From: an uncultured Phycisphaerae bacterium
GTDB taxonomy: Bacteria; Planctomycetota; Phycisphaerae; UBA1845; PWPN01
Assembly (NCBI GenBank): GCA_938005315.1
Contig: CALLOB010000053.1
Coordinates: 32,194 to 96,193 of the forward strand
Length of the DNA: 64,000 nucleotides
Direction of reading: 5' to 3'
The notes under the pieces are model-generated. The model did not search any database. It saw nothing but the letters and a program-made list of their open reading frames with translations, and was not told the DNA's origin. The first letter of the stretch is position 1. Every line of letters begins with the position of its first letter. A program made the position numbers and the translations under genes. Of the stretch, positions 30,665 to 39,830 are shown one piece after another.

Positions 30665-31684
30665 TCATTCAACTGGTCCGTTGTGCCCGGGTTCGCACGG
30701 GCTCCCGGCCTCCGCTCGAAACGCCGAAACGGCGAACAACGCCGGCCCGGCGAGTTGCCGACCGGCCGCCGGACGGGTGGCCCCCAGCGGCGTGACCCGG
30801 ACCTCGCGGAAACCCGCCCGCCGGACCATCCTCTCCAGCACCGCCGGCTCCATGCCCCAGCCCGGATCGCCCATCCGGTCCCGGAACGCGGCGTTGTCGT
30901 GGACCTCCTGCTCGACGATCAGCAACCGGCCGCCGGAACGCACCACCCGATGCAGCTCCGCCAGCGCCCCGGCCGGTTCCTCCACATGATGCAGCACCAG
31001 CGAGGCGATCGCCAGATCCAGCTCCCCGTCGGCTGCCGGAAGCCGGTCCAGCGAGCCCTGCCGGAATATCAGGTTCTCCACCCCCCGCAGCTCCGGCCGG
31101 CTTCTGGCCGTTTCCAGCATCGCGGCGGAGGGCTCGATGGCGACGACCCTGCGAAACAGCGCCGCCAGCGCCCCCAGCAGATAGCCGGTCCCCGTGCCGA
31201 TATCCCCTGCAACCCACTCGCGCGGCAGCAGCGTCACCAGAGCCTCGAACGGAAACCCCCGGCCGAACGCCTGATTGCGAAGCTGATCCCAACGGCCACC
31301 GACCGTGTCGAAGAACCCGCCGTCGGCCGCACGCCCACTCAGGACCTGCCGGACCCGCTCGGCACACGACGGCTCGATCGGGCGGGCGGTCAGCCACTCG
31401 ACCAGCCGCCGCCGCAGGTCGCCCACGGCCCCGTCGCCGCCGGCGCCCAGGCCGCCGCTGAGGCCGATCGGCGCGGCACTGTACCGTACGCTGGCGGCAC
31501 ATCGCCGATCCACCAGCAGGCCCGCGTCCCGCAACACCCTGAGCTGTCGCGAAACGGTCGATTGCGGCAGCTCGAACACCTCCACCAGCTCGGAGACCGT
31601 CAGCTCGTGATCCACCAGAACCCGCAGGATCGCCTGACGCGTGCTGTCGGCCAACGCCTTGAGCATGAGGTCGGTTTCAGCCAC
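30665..31684 (-). CDS. ArsR-family regulator fused to class I SAM-dependent methyltransferase
   Basis: N-terminal [48 protein letters not shown]; then [17 protein letters not shown] MTase motif I. Confidence 0.88.
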   Translation of the reverse strand: MAETDLMLKALADSTRQAILRVLVDHELTVSELVEVFELPQSTVSRQLRVLRDAGLLVDRRCAASVRYSAAPIGLSGGLGAGGDGAVGDLRRRLVEWLTARPIEPSCAERVRQVLSGRAADGGFFDTVGGRWDQLRNQAFGRGFPFEALVTLLPREWVAGDIGTGTGYLLGALAALFRRVVAIEPSAAMLETARSRPELRGVENLIFRQGSLDRLPAADGELDLAIASLVLHHVEEPAGALAELHRVVRSGGRLLIVEQEVHDNAAFRDRMGDPGWGMEPAVLERMVRRAGFREVRVTPLGATRPAAGRQLAGPALFAVSAFRAEAGSPCEPGHNGPVE

Positions 31685-31704
31685 AATCTGCCTCCGAGCG
31701 ACCT

Positions 31705-31720
31705 ATCCAAATATTCGGAT
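31705..31720. promoter_or_regulatory. Candidate ArsR-type operator (imperfect 16-bp palindrome)
   Basis: ATCCAAATATTCGGAT, 14/16 palindromic, 21 bp upstream of the ArsR-MTase start. Confidence 0.5.
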
Positions 31721-32099
31721 AATAGGATTCAAGGTTTCATTCGTCAATTCGGAAGCTCCCAAGTGTTGCCGCAGCCTGCCGGGCATTCGGGAGCGCTTGG
31801 GCATCTGAAGGCCCGCCGGAATCACGTCAACTTGTTCGCAAAACATTCAGAATCAATCTGACTTCAGACGACCGACCGTCTTTTCTGGGGAAGTCACCGG
31901 GTATTGTGAAATAGTCCTTGACCGGATTGATGGAGACGGCCCAAAATATTGTGGGTCAATAGCCTGAAAGGCCGAAGATATGGCATGGGATAGGCGGTTA
32001 GGCTGCCTGTTGATAAAAAAAATACGCCCGCGCAAGTCCGTGCAATATAGGACGATGCGATGAGCGCTAATTTCCCGTGTACAAAAGGGCAGGAACGCG

Positions 32100-32128
32100 T
32101 TGACAGGGCCGACATCTTGAGGTATGAA
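32100..32128 (+). promoter_or_regulatory. Sigma70-like promoter for the ribonucleotide reductase gene
   Basis: TTGACA-17 bp-TATGAA about 210 nt upstream of the ATG; AAGGAG SD before ATG 32341. Confidence 0.5.
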
Positions 32129-32340
32129 TATCCTGCCCCTACAAAATATGGGGGTCAGATCCCGGAGGCGGAATCTCGCTGAGAAAGGGCTCCACCCCTC
32201 AGCCGTGTTGTCATGGAGGGCAGGCGGCAGGATTCGGGTGCGCTGCGATTTCGGCGCGTAGCAGGGCTTGGTGGGGGCGTCGGTTTTGTTTGCTTTTTGT
32301 GCGGCATTTCGAGGCCGGGGGCCTCTAAGGAGTTGAATTC

Positions 32341-35043
32341 ATGGCGGTGGCGGTCACGGATCGACCGGCGATGCTGGGGCACGAAGCTGGAGACGACTTG
32401 GGGTTGAGCGAGAACGCTCTGCGCGTGTTGCGGGCCCGTTACCTGAAGAAAGACGAGGCCGGCAGGGTGGTTGAGACGCCGGCGGAGATGTTCCGCCGCG
32501 TGGCGCGCACGATCGCGGCGGCGGAGCTGCGCTACGGAGCCGGGCCCCAGGAGGCCGGCGAGTGGGAGGAGCGTTTCTACGAGCTGATGGTCAGCGGGCG
32601 CTTCCTGCCCAACAGCCCGACGCTGATGAATGCCGGGCGGGAGATGGGCATGCTCAGCGCCTGCTTCGTGCTGCCGGTCCGCGACAGCATCAACGACATT
32701 TTCGACTCGATCAAGCACACCGCGATGATCCAGAAAGCCGGCGGCGGCACGGGCTTCGCTTTCGATGAGCTCCGCCCGACCGGCGACTACATCCGCAGTT
32801 CCGGGGGCACGACCTCCGGGCCGATCAGCTTCTGGCGGGCGTTCAGCGAGGCGACCAACGCCATCCAGCAGGGGGCGTTCCGCCGCGGCGCCAACATGGG
32901 GATGATGTACATCCATCACCCCGACATCCTCAAGTTCCTGCACGCCAAAGAGGATCTGAACCAGTTCACCAACTACAACATCTCGGTGAAGGTCACCGAC
33001 GCGTGGATGCAGGGCTTTCTGAGCGACCCCGACGCTCCGCATGTGGTCCGCAACCCCCGGACCGGGCAGGAATACCTGCTGCCGCGCGACTTGGACATCC
33101 GCACGTACACCATCCGCTCGCTGGTGCCGGTACGGCGCGGTCAGGACGGCGGGTTGCGGGTGGTCGCCGGAGCCGACGGTTCGCCGGCCTCCGGGGACAC
33201 GGCTCGCAACTCGCCGGACCCTTGCGGCTTCTACAGCCGGCGCGACATCTGGAACATCATCGTCCGCAACGCCCACCGCACCGGCGAGCCCGGGGTGGTC
33301 TACATCGACCGGATCAACGAGCACAATCCGACGCCGCACATCGGCCGGATCGAGGCCACCAATCCGTGCGGCGAGCAGCCGCTGCTGCCGTATGAGGCCT
33401 GCAACCTGGGAAGCATCAATCTGAGCGCCTTCGTGGCTTCCGGCGGTGCGACCGCCAACGCCCGCGTGGACTGGGATGGACTGCGGGCCTCGGTGCACAC
33501 GGCCGTGCGGTTTCTGGACAACGTCATCGACGTCAACAAGTACCCCCTGCCGCAGATCGAGCACATGTGCAAGGCCAACCGCAAGATCGGGCTGGGGGTC
33601 ATGGGCTTCGCCGACGCGCTGTACAAGCTGGGCGTGCGCTACTCCTCCGAGGAGGGCGTGGCCTGGGGCGAGCGCTTCATGAAGTTCATCAACGACGAGG
33701 CCCACGCCAGCAGCGAGCAGCTCGCCCGCGAGCGGGGCTGCTTCCCGAACTACAGCGGCAGCGTCTGGGACGTCCGCGACCACCGCCCGATGCGCAACGC
33801 GGCGGTCACGACGGTGGCGCCGACCGGGACGATCAGCATCATCTCCGGCTGCTCGGGCGGCATCGAGCCGATGTTCAGTCTGGCGTTCGTGCGCAACGTG
33901 CTCAAGGGCCAGGATCACAGCGGGCGACCGATGATCGAGATCAACCCGATCTTCGAGTCGGTGACCCGGGAGCGAGGGTTGTACAGCGAGGGGCTGATGG
34001 ATCGCATCGCCAGGGAGGGCACCCTCGCTGGTATTTCCGAGCTCCCCGAGGACATCCGCCACGTTTTCGTCTGCGCCCACGATATCACCCCGGAATGGCA
34101 CGTCCGCATGCAGGCCGCGTTTCAGCGGCATTGCGACGCCTCCATCTCCAAGACCATTAACTTCCCGCATGACGCCACAGTGGAAGACGTCGACACCATC
34201 TATCGCCGGGCTTTCGAGCTGGGCTGCAAGGGGGTGACGGTCTACCGCGATGGCTGCCGCGCCGAGCAGCCGATGGCCCTGAAGGAGTCCGACCGGAAGC
34301 CCGCGGTCGTCGGACAGGCTCCTGCCGCCCCGACCACGGCGGCGGGCAAGGCCCGCGAGGCCGTCATCGCCCCGCGCGACATCCCTGAAATCGTCAGCGG
34401 CCTGCGCATCCGGCAGATGACGCCCTTCGGCAACATGCACGTCAAGATCACCGTCGACCCCAAGGCCGAACGCGAGCTGGAGGTGTTCGCCCAGCTGGGC
34501 AAGGGCGGCGACCTGGCCAACAGCGACCTGGAGGCCATCTGCCGGCTGATTTCGCTGTGGCTGCGGGCCGGCGGATCGCTGAGACACGTGATCCAGCAGC
34601 TCAAGGACATCGGCTCGAGCCTCCAGGTGCCGACCAAGGACGGCAAGATCAAGAGCCTGGGCGACGGGCTGGCCCGGGCACTGCTCAAGTACACCGCGGC
34701 CAAGGAGCAGTTCGGGCTGCGGGCGCTGCTGCTGGGCGAGTACAACCCCAGCGACCTCGGCCGGCCGGCCGGGCCGTCGGCCCCCGGCAACGGCAATGGG
34801 AATGGCAACGGCAAAACCAACGGACGGTCCAACGGCAACGGCCGGTGTCATGAGCTGGTTTCGGGAGTGCGCCACGGAACAGCCGCTCATGAGTCGATCC
34901 GGGCGCCCGGGGCATCGGATATCCCGGGCGCCCCCGATTCCGCCCGTGTGGATTTCAAGGTCAAATGCCCGTCCTGCGGGGAAGGGCTGGTCTTCTCTGA
35001 AGGCTGCAACAAGTGCCATGCCTGCGGCTGGGCTCAATGCTGA
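32341..35043 (+). CDS. nrdJ: Vitamin B12-dependent (class II) ribonucleoside-diphosphate reductase
   Basis: LPNSPTLMNAGREMGMLSACFVLPV, NPCGEQPLLPYEACNLGSINLS, APTGTISIISGCSGGIEP; C-terminal CPSCGEGLVFSEGCNKCHACGW. Confidence 0.95.
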   Translation: MAVAVTDRPAMLGHEAGDDLGLSENALRVLRARYLKKDEAGRVVETPAEMFRRVARTIAAAELRYGAGPQEAGEWEERFYELMVSGRFLPNSPTLMNAGREMGMLSACFVLPVRDSINDIFDSIKHTAMIQKAGGGTGFAFDELRPTGDYIRSSGGTTSGPISFWRAFSEATNAIQQGAFRRGANMGMMYIHHPDILKFLHAKEDLNQFTNYNISVKVTDAWMQGFLSDPDAPHVVRNPRTGQEYLLPRDLDIRTYTIRSLVPVRRGQDGGLRVVAGADGSPASGDTARNSPDPCGFYSRRDIWNIIVRNAHRTGEPGVVYIDRINEHNPTPHIGRIEATNPCGEQPLLPYEACNLGSINLSAFVASGGATANARVDWDGLRASVHTAVRFLDNVIDVNKYPLPQIEHMCKANRKIGLGVMGFADALYKLGVRYSSEEGVAWGERFMKFINDEAHASSEQLARERGCFPNYSGSVWDVRDHRPMRNAAVTTVAPTGTISIISGCSGGIEPMFSLAFVRNVLKGQDHSGRPMIEINPIFESVTRERGLYSEGLMDRIAREGTLAGISELPEDIRHVFVCAHDITPEWHVRMQAAFQRHCDASISKTINFPHDATVEDVDTIYRRAFELGCKGVTVYRDGCRAEQPMALKESDRKPAVVGQAPAAPTTAAGKAREAVIAPRDIPEIVSGLRIRQMTPFGNMHVKITVDPKAERELEVFAQLGKGGDLANSDLEAICRLISLWLRAGGSLRHVIQQLKDIGSSLQVPTKDGKIKSLGDGLARALLKYTAAKEQFGLRALLLGEYNPSDLGRPAGPSAPGNGNGNGNGKTNGRSNGNGRCHELVSGVRHGTAAHESIRAPGASDIPGAPDSARVDFKVKCPSCGEGLVFSEGCNKCHACGWAQC

Positions 35044-35399
35044 GGCAAGCCGGAAGACCTGCCGGCTGATCCTCCGAGGCTGCTCGACCCCGGATCTCTG
35101 GGGATGCATGATGACCCCAGACCCGTTTCTCCCGGGTGAAGGCACCACCACCGCCGGGTCGCAGCCGGGTTCGCCCCTATTGTCGATCGCCGGCCGTGGA
35201 TTGCCCGCCAGCGGCATCTCCACCCGGCGACATTCCGGGACTTGGCCGCCTAGGTCGCCAGTCAGGGCCGTGCGCCAACGCGGGCATGCCAGAGGTCCGA
35301 TTTTTCCGTCAGGCGAAGGCGCGGGTTTACTGGTGGGTAAAACCCCTAAAATAGCCAAATTGGGGGCGTTTCAGGTTGAAAATGGGTATAATGTGCTAC

Positions 35400-35640
35400 C
35401 TTTTCCGGCAAATTCGTGTAGAATACATCGGGTAGCATTCAACCAGAGTGGAAGTTGCTGCCGATATTCCACGCGAGCGGTAAACCCGGGAGGCCGACAG
35501 CGCCGTATAAAGACTCAGAGGCTTGAGCCTCCCGGCGGGAATGCATAAGAGGGAGCGTAACCGGACTGAAAACTGGCTTCTTTCCCCTCCGGAAAGCACC
35601 GGGCCCGCCCTTGTGGCACCTGGTGCTTTCTTATTTGTCT
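35400..35640 (+). ncRNA. Candidate structured non-coding RNA with intrinsic terminator (family unknown)
   Basis: Multiple helices (35448-35472; CCGGGAGGC 35486-35494 with GCCTCCCGG 35527-35535; GAGGG 35549-35553 with CCCTC 35585-35589) before a strong terminator; no convincing ORF; TATAAT at 35387-35392. Confidence 0.45.
35593..35629 (+). terminator. Intrinsic terminator of the candidate ncRNA
   Basis: AAAGCACCGGG ... CCTGGTGCTTT (one mismatch) followed by CTTATTTGTCT. Confidence 0.6.
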
Positions 35641-36020
35641 GACCCGCCGACCTCCTGAGCCCGACGGCTGATCCGGCCCGCAAAAGCGGTCCCGGCCTGA
35701 TGGTGGTGCACCCAGGTCTTCCTTTCGGTCACAACCAACGGCCTCACAAGCCTTTAGGAACACCGAACCAAGGACCCGGGGCGACTCCTGCTGTATTGGC
35801 CCCTTGCGGCAGAAACAAACGCTGCCGGACGGTTACGGGCTCCGGCATCGGGACAGCGTGGCTACAGGGCGCCGGCGGCTTGGCCGCTGACGCTGCGGAC
35901 TCAGGCATCGGGGTTGCATGCCAGCGTGGGTCCGGCTGGCTGTGCCCCGGACTGAACGGGCCAGGGCGGGGGGACGCGCTTGGTCGCCTCGCCACCCACG
36001 GCCTTTTCACATCCATTTGC

Positions 36021-36053
36021 GGCCCCGACGGAGCGGGGCCCTCCGTCGGGGCC
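36021..36053. repeat. Long palindromic member of the intergenic hairpin family
   Basis: GGCCCCGACGGAG-CGGGGCC-CTCCGTCGGGGCC: 13-bp perfect stem, 7-nt loop. Confidence 0.7.
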
Positions 36054-36079
36054 AGCGGGCGAAAAACGCCCTCCCGGCC

Positions 36080-36119
36080 GGCGTGGTTTTATAGCCACCG
36101 GCGTTGTTTTATGGCCACC
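36080..36119. repeat. 20-bp tandem direct repeat
   Basis: GGCGTGGTTTTATAGCCACC / GGCGTTGTTTTATGGCCACC, 18/20 identical. Confidence 0.8.
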
Positions 36120-36386
36120 CGAGCCGTCACGGACCCGGACGTCGGCGGGAAGGCACTCGCCGGCCGATCGGGCTCTGCCAGCCCGCGGACGCAGGGGTCG
36201 GCGGGACGGCGCGGCAGTCTTGACCGGTCCGCCGTCAAGGCGCATAATGGCCGGTTCGCCGCTGGAGACATCCGGCGGACGCCCACAGGGGGCGTCTGAG
36301 CGGATGGGAGTGGCCGGCGTGTTCGTCCGCAACGCCGGCAGACGCCGTCTGGCGGCAGGTCGGGCGGGCCAAAACAGCGAGAACCC

Positions 36387-36866
36387 ATGGGAGCCAAGAG
36401 TTTCACCAAATCGGCGGAGCAGCTTCGACCGGACCCCCGGTTCAACAACCGGCTGGTGGCCAAGTTCATCAACTGCATGATGAAGGACGGCAAGAAAAGC
36501 GTCGCCACCCGGGTCTTTTATGACGCCATGGACATCGTGGCCAAGAAGGTCAAGGACGCCCAGCCGCTGGAGGTTTTCGAGACCGCGGTGCAGCGAGTCA
36601 AGCCGAACATCGAGGTCCGCAGCAAGCGGGTCGGCGGTTCGAACTACCAGGTTCCGATGCAGGTGAACCGCAAGCGTCAGCAGTCCTTGGCGATTCGCTG
36701 GATTCTCGAGGCGGTCCGCAGCAGTCGAGGCTCCCGCCCGATCTGCGAGCGGCTGGCCAAGGAGTTCATCGACGCCTTCCACGGCGAGGGCGCGGCGATG
36801 ACCACGCGGGAGAACGTGCATCGCATGGCCGACGCGAACAAGGCCTTCTCGCACTTCGCCTGGTGA
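36387..36866 (+). CDS. rpsG: 30S ribosomal protein S7
   Basis: [36 protein letters not shown]...[12 protein letters not shown]...[17 protein letters not shown]. Confidence 0.96.
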   Translation: MGAKSFTKSAEQLRPDPRFNNRLVAKFINCMMKDGKKSVATRVFYDAMDIVAKKVKDAQPLEVFETAVQRVKPNIEVRSKRVGGSNYQVPMQVNRKRQQSLAIRWILEAVRSSRGSRPICERLAKEFIDAFHGEGAAMTTRENVHRMADANKAFSHFAW

Positions 36867-36907
36867 GGACTCCGGCCGCCGCGCGGCCGGGCGTGCAGAC
36901 TACAATG

Positions 36908-36940
36908 CCCCGGCGGGTTTGGCGCCCGCCGGGGTTTTTT
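36908..36940 (+). terminator. Intrinsic terminator after rpsG
   Basis: CCCCGGCGGG-TTTGGCG-CCCGCCGGGG-TTTTTT: perfect 10-bp stem. Confidence 0.9.
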
Positions 36941-39807
36941 CACGGCCGCGGCGGCCGGGGAGCAGTCCCGAGGTGGATGGCGGCACCAGCCGACTTCAGG
37001 TTTGGGCAAGGTTCAGCGGATGCGACGTCCGTTTCGATGATCTGACCCGCCGGCTCTACGCCACGGATGCCTCGATCTACCAGATCCTTCCTGCAGGCGT
37101 GGCTTTTCCTCGCGATGCGGGGGAGACCGCGGATATCGTGCGTGCGGCCGCCGAGGCGGGCGTCTCGCTGGTGCCGCGCGGGGCGGGCACGGGGCTGGCC
37201 GGGGGAGCGGTCGGCGAGGGACTGGTGATCGATCTGTCCCGTCACGGCCGGTGGATCACGGGCCTGGACCTCGAGCGTGGGACGGTGCGGGTCGGCCCGG
37301 GGGTGGTGCTCGACCAGCTCAACGCCTTTCTGGCCCCGCACGGCCTGTGGTTCGGTCCGGACGTGGCCACCAGTTCGCGGGCCACGCTGGGCGGCATGAT
37401 CGCCAACAACTCCTCGGGGGCCCGGGCGCCGATGTACGGGACGACCGCCGAGCATGTCGAGTCGCTGGACGTGGTGCTGGCCGACGGCTCGACCGCGGTG
37501 GTGGGCGCCGGCCGGGAGGATCTGGCCGGGCTGCGGGCCGCGGCCGATGCGATCGCGGACCGGCATGGCGATCTGATCCGGGCGCGGCTGCACGACCGGA
37601 TCTGCAAGCGCTGGCCCGGATACGGCTTCGACCGCTACCTCAGACGCCGGGGCGACCTGAGCCGGATCGTGGCCGGGAGCGAGGGCACGTTGTGCCTGAT
37701 CACCGGCGCGACGCTGGGCCTGGTGCCGATGCCGCAGCGCCGCGGTCTGGCGGTGATCTTCTTCGACTCGGTTCCCGCGGCGATGCAGGCCACGGTGGAG
37801 CTGCTGGATCTGACGCCGGCGGCCGTGGAGCACGTCGATCGGCTGCTGTTCGACCAGACGCGGGGGCAGATGGAGTTCGCCGCCGCCCGGAGCCTGCTGG
37901 GGCTGGACGAGTCGCCGTGCGAGGCCTTTCTGATCGTAGAGGTCTTCGACGACATCGACGACCGGCTGGCGGCGATCGAGCGGCGGCGGCTGGGCCTCCG
38001 CACGCTCGTGCTCAAGGACCCGGCGGCCCAGGCGCTGGTCTGGGCGCTCCGCAAGCAGGGGCTGTCGCTGCTGACCGGCTGTGCCGGGCCGGCCAAGCCC
38101 ACGCCGGGGCTGGAGGACGTGTGCGTTCCGCCGGCGCGTCTGCCGGAATACGTCGAAGGGTTGCGGTCGATCCTCGACCGGGTGGGGGTACAGGCCTCCT
38201 ACTACGGGCACGCGGCCACCGGCCTGCTGCACGTGCGGCCGAAGCTCGACCTGCACACCGCCGGGGACATCGCCCGCTACCGGCAGGTGATGGACGAGGT
38301 GGCGGACCTCTGCCGCCGCTTCGAGGGTTCGCTGGCGGCCGAGCACGGCGTGGGCATCACCCGCACGGACTACGTTCCCGGGCAACTGGGTCCGGAGCTG
38401 TACGCGGCGGTGGCGGAGACCAAGCGGGCCTGGGACCCGGCGGGGCTCCTGAATCCCGGCAAGATCGTGGGCGACGGGCGTTACGGCCTGACGGACAACC
38501 TTCGGCTGGGGGCGGGGTACGCGCTGGCCCTGCCGTTCGAGCCGGTGTTCGGCTTCGTGGAGCGCGACGGCTCGTTCATCGGCAACCTCGAGCAGTGCAA
38601 CGGCTGCGGGGGGTGCCGCAAGGATGCTCCGGTGATGTGCCCTACTTTTGTCGCCACCGGCGAGGAGCTCATGTCCACGCGGGGCCGGGCGAACATCATC
38701 CGGGCGGCGCTGGAAGGCCGCTTCGACGGGCCCGGCGGCATCTTCGGCCCTCAGCTCGAGGCGGCCTTGAGCAACTGTCTGGGCTGCAAGGCCTGCAAGC
38801 GGGAGTGTCCCAGCAACGTGGATCTCACGCACCTGAAGGCCGAGCTGAACCACGCGAAACACCGGGCCCTGGGCGTGCCGCTGCTGGACCGGCTGATCTC
38901 GAACGCCGACCTGCTGGGCCGGCTGAACTGCGGGCCGCACGCGCCGCTGGTCAACTTCGTGCTGCGCCGCCCGGCGGTGCGGTGGCTGATGGAGCGGACG
39001 CTGGGCTTTGCGGCCGCACGGGTCATGCCGCCGTACGTCACGCAGCGGTTCGACCGCTGGTTCGCCCGGCGCCCGCGGCCTGCCGCCCCGGCGAGGCGGG
39101 GACGCGTGGTGCTGTGGGACGACTGCTGGGTGCGTTACAACGAGCCGCACATCGGCCGGGCGGCGGTGGCGGTGCTGGAGGCGGCCGGATACGAGGTGGT
39201 GCTCGAACGCCGGCGGGCCTGCTGCGGGCGTCCGGCGTGCAGCCGGGGACTGCTGGACGAAGTCCGCCGGGCCGGCGCGCACAACCTGGCGATCTTCCGG
39301 CAGCGCGAGGAACCGATCGTGTTCCTCGAACCCTCCTGCTATACGATGTTCATCGACGAGTACCGCCAGCTGCGGCTTCCGGGGGCCGGAGAGGTCGCCG
39401 GGCGCTGTTTCACGTTCGAGGGCTTCGTGTTCGACCTGCTGCAGCGCGATCCGGCGGCCATCCGCTGGCGCGCGAACGGCTCGCGCCGGGTCGGCATCCA
39501 CGGCCACTGCCACGCCAAAGCGCTGACCGACACGTCGATCCTGCCGAAACTGGCCGGGCGCGTGCCGGGCGTGTCGGCCCGGCTGCTGGACACCGGCTGT
39601 TGCGGCATGGCCGGCGCGTTCGGAATGCTGCGGACCAAGTACGAGCTTTCGCTGCAGGTCGCCCGGCAGATGCTGGACCGCATCGGCGAACTGGAGCCGG
39701 AGGCCGCGCTGGTCGCTTCGGGAACCAGCTGCCGTCACCAGATCACTCACCTGACCGACCGGCACCCGTTGCACATGGCCGAGCTGCTGGCCGAGTCGCT
39801 GGCATAG
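36919..39807 (+). CDS. Fused FAD-binding oxidase and Fe-S (CCG) oxidoreductase (GlcD-GlcF/D-lactate dehydrogenase-like)
   Basis: FAD_binding_4 VSLVPRGAGTGLAGGAVG; FAD-oxidase C-terminus HGVGITRTDYV; CNGCGGCRKDAPVMCP, CLGCKACKRECPSNVDL; CCG motif CCGMAGAFG. True start is probably downstream of 36940 because the listed start lies inside the rpsG terminator. Confidence 0.88.
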   Translation: MAPAGVFSRPRRPGSSPEVDGGTSRLQVWARFSGCDVRFDDLTRRLYATDASIYQILPAGVAFPRDAGETADIVRAAAEAGVSLVPRGAGTGLAGGAVGEGLVIDLSRHGRWITGLDLERGTVRVGPGVVLDQLNAFLAPHGLWFGPDVATSSRATLGGMIANNSSGARAPMYGTTAEHVESLDVVLADGSTAVVGAGREDLAGLRAAADAIADRHGDLIRARLHDRICKRWPGYGFDRYLRRRGDLSRIVAGSEGTLCLITGATLGLVPMPQRRGLAVIFFDSVPAAMQATVELLDLTPAAVEHVDRLLFDQTRGQMEFAAARSLLGLDESPCEAFLIVEVFDDIDDRLAAIERRRLGLRTLVLKDPAAQALVWALRKQGLSLLTGCAGPAKPTPGLEDVCVPPARLPEYVEGLRSILDRVGVQASYYGHAATGLLHVRPKLDLHTAGDIARYRQVMDEVADLCRRFEGSLAAEHGVGITRTDYVPGQLGPELYAAVAETKRAWDPAGLLNPGKIVGDGRYGLTDNLRLGAGYALALPFEPVFGFVERDGSFIGNLEQCNGCGGCRKDAPVMCPTFVATGEELMSTRGRANIIRAALEGRFDGPGGIFGPQLEAALSNCLGCKACKRECPSNVDLTHLKAELNHAKHRALGVPLLDRLISNADLLGRLNCGPHAPLVNFVLRRPAVRWLMERTLGFAAARVMPPYVTQRFDRWFARRPRPAAPARRGRVVLWDDCWVRYNEPHIGRAAVAVLEAAGYEVVLERRRACCGRPACSRGLLDEVRRAGAHNLAIFRQREEPIVFLEPSCYTMFIDEYRQLRLPGAGEVAGRCFTFEGFVFDLLQRDPAAIRWRANGSRRVGIHGHCHAKALTDTSILPKLAGRVPGVSARLLDTGCCGMAGAFGMLRTKYELSLQVARQMLDRIGELEPEAALVASGTSCRHQITHLTDRHPLHMAELLAESLA

Positions 39808-39830
39808 GCCCCGTGGGCCCGGCAAAGGTG

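Noticed and set aside
31853-32035. 60-aa minus-strand ORF in the nrdJ upstream region
   Set aside because: No SD, no family resemblance, and it lies in a region better explained as regulatory.
32155-35358. 1067-aa minus-strand ORF antisense to nrdJ
   Set aside because: High GC keeps antisense frames open. It has no domain-like sequence and the opposite strand is an unmistakable ribonucleotide reductase.
35400-35640. 6S RNA identity for the candidate ncRNA
   Set aside because: A short GCCGATATTCCAC resembles E. coli 6S, but the 5' and 3' ends do not form the long closing stem with a central bubble that defines 6S RNA.
36940-39825. 961-aa minus-strand ORF antisense to the FAD/Fe-S oxidase, and the 1194-aa plus ORF at 37251-40835
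   Set aside because: Arg/Gly/Pro-biased shadow translations of a well-supported gene.
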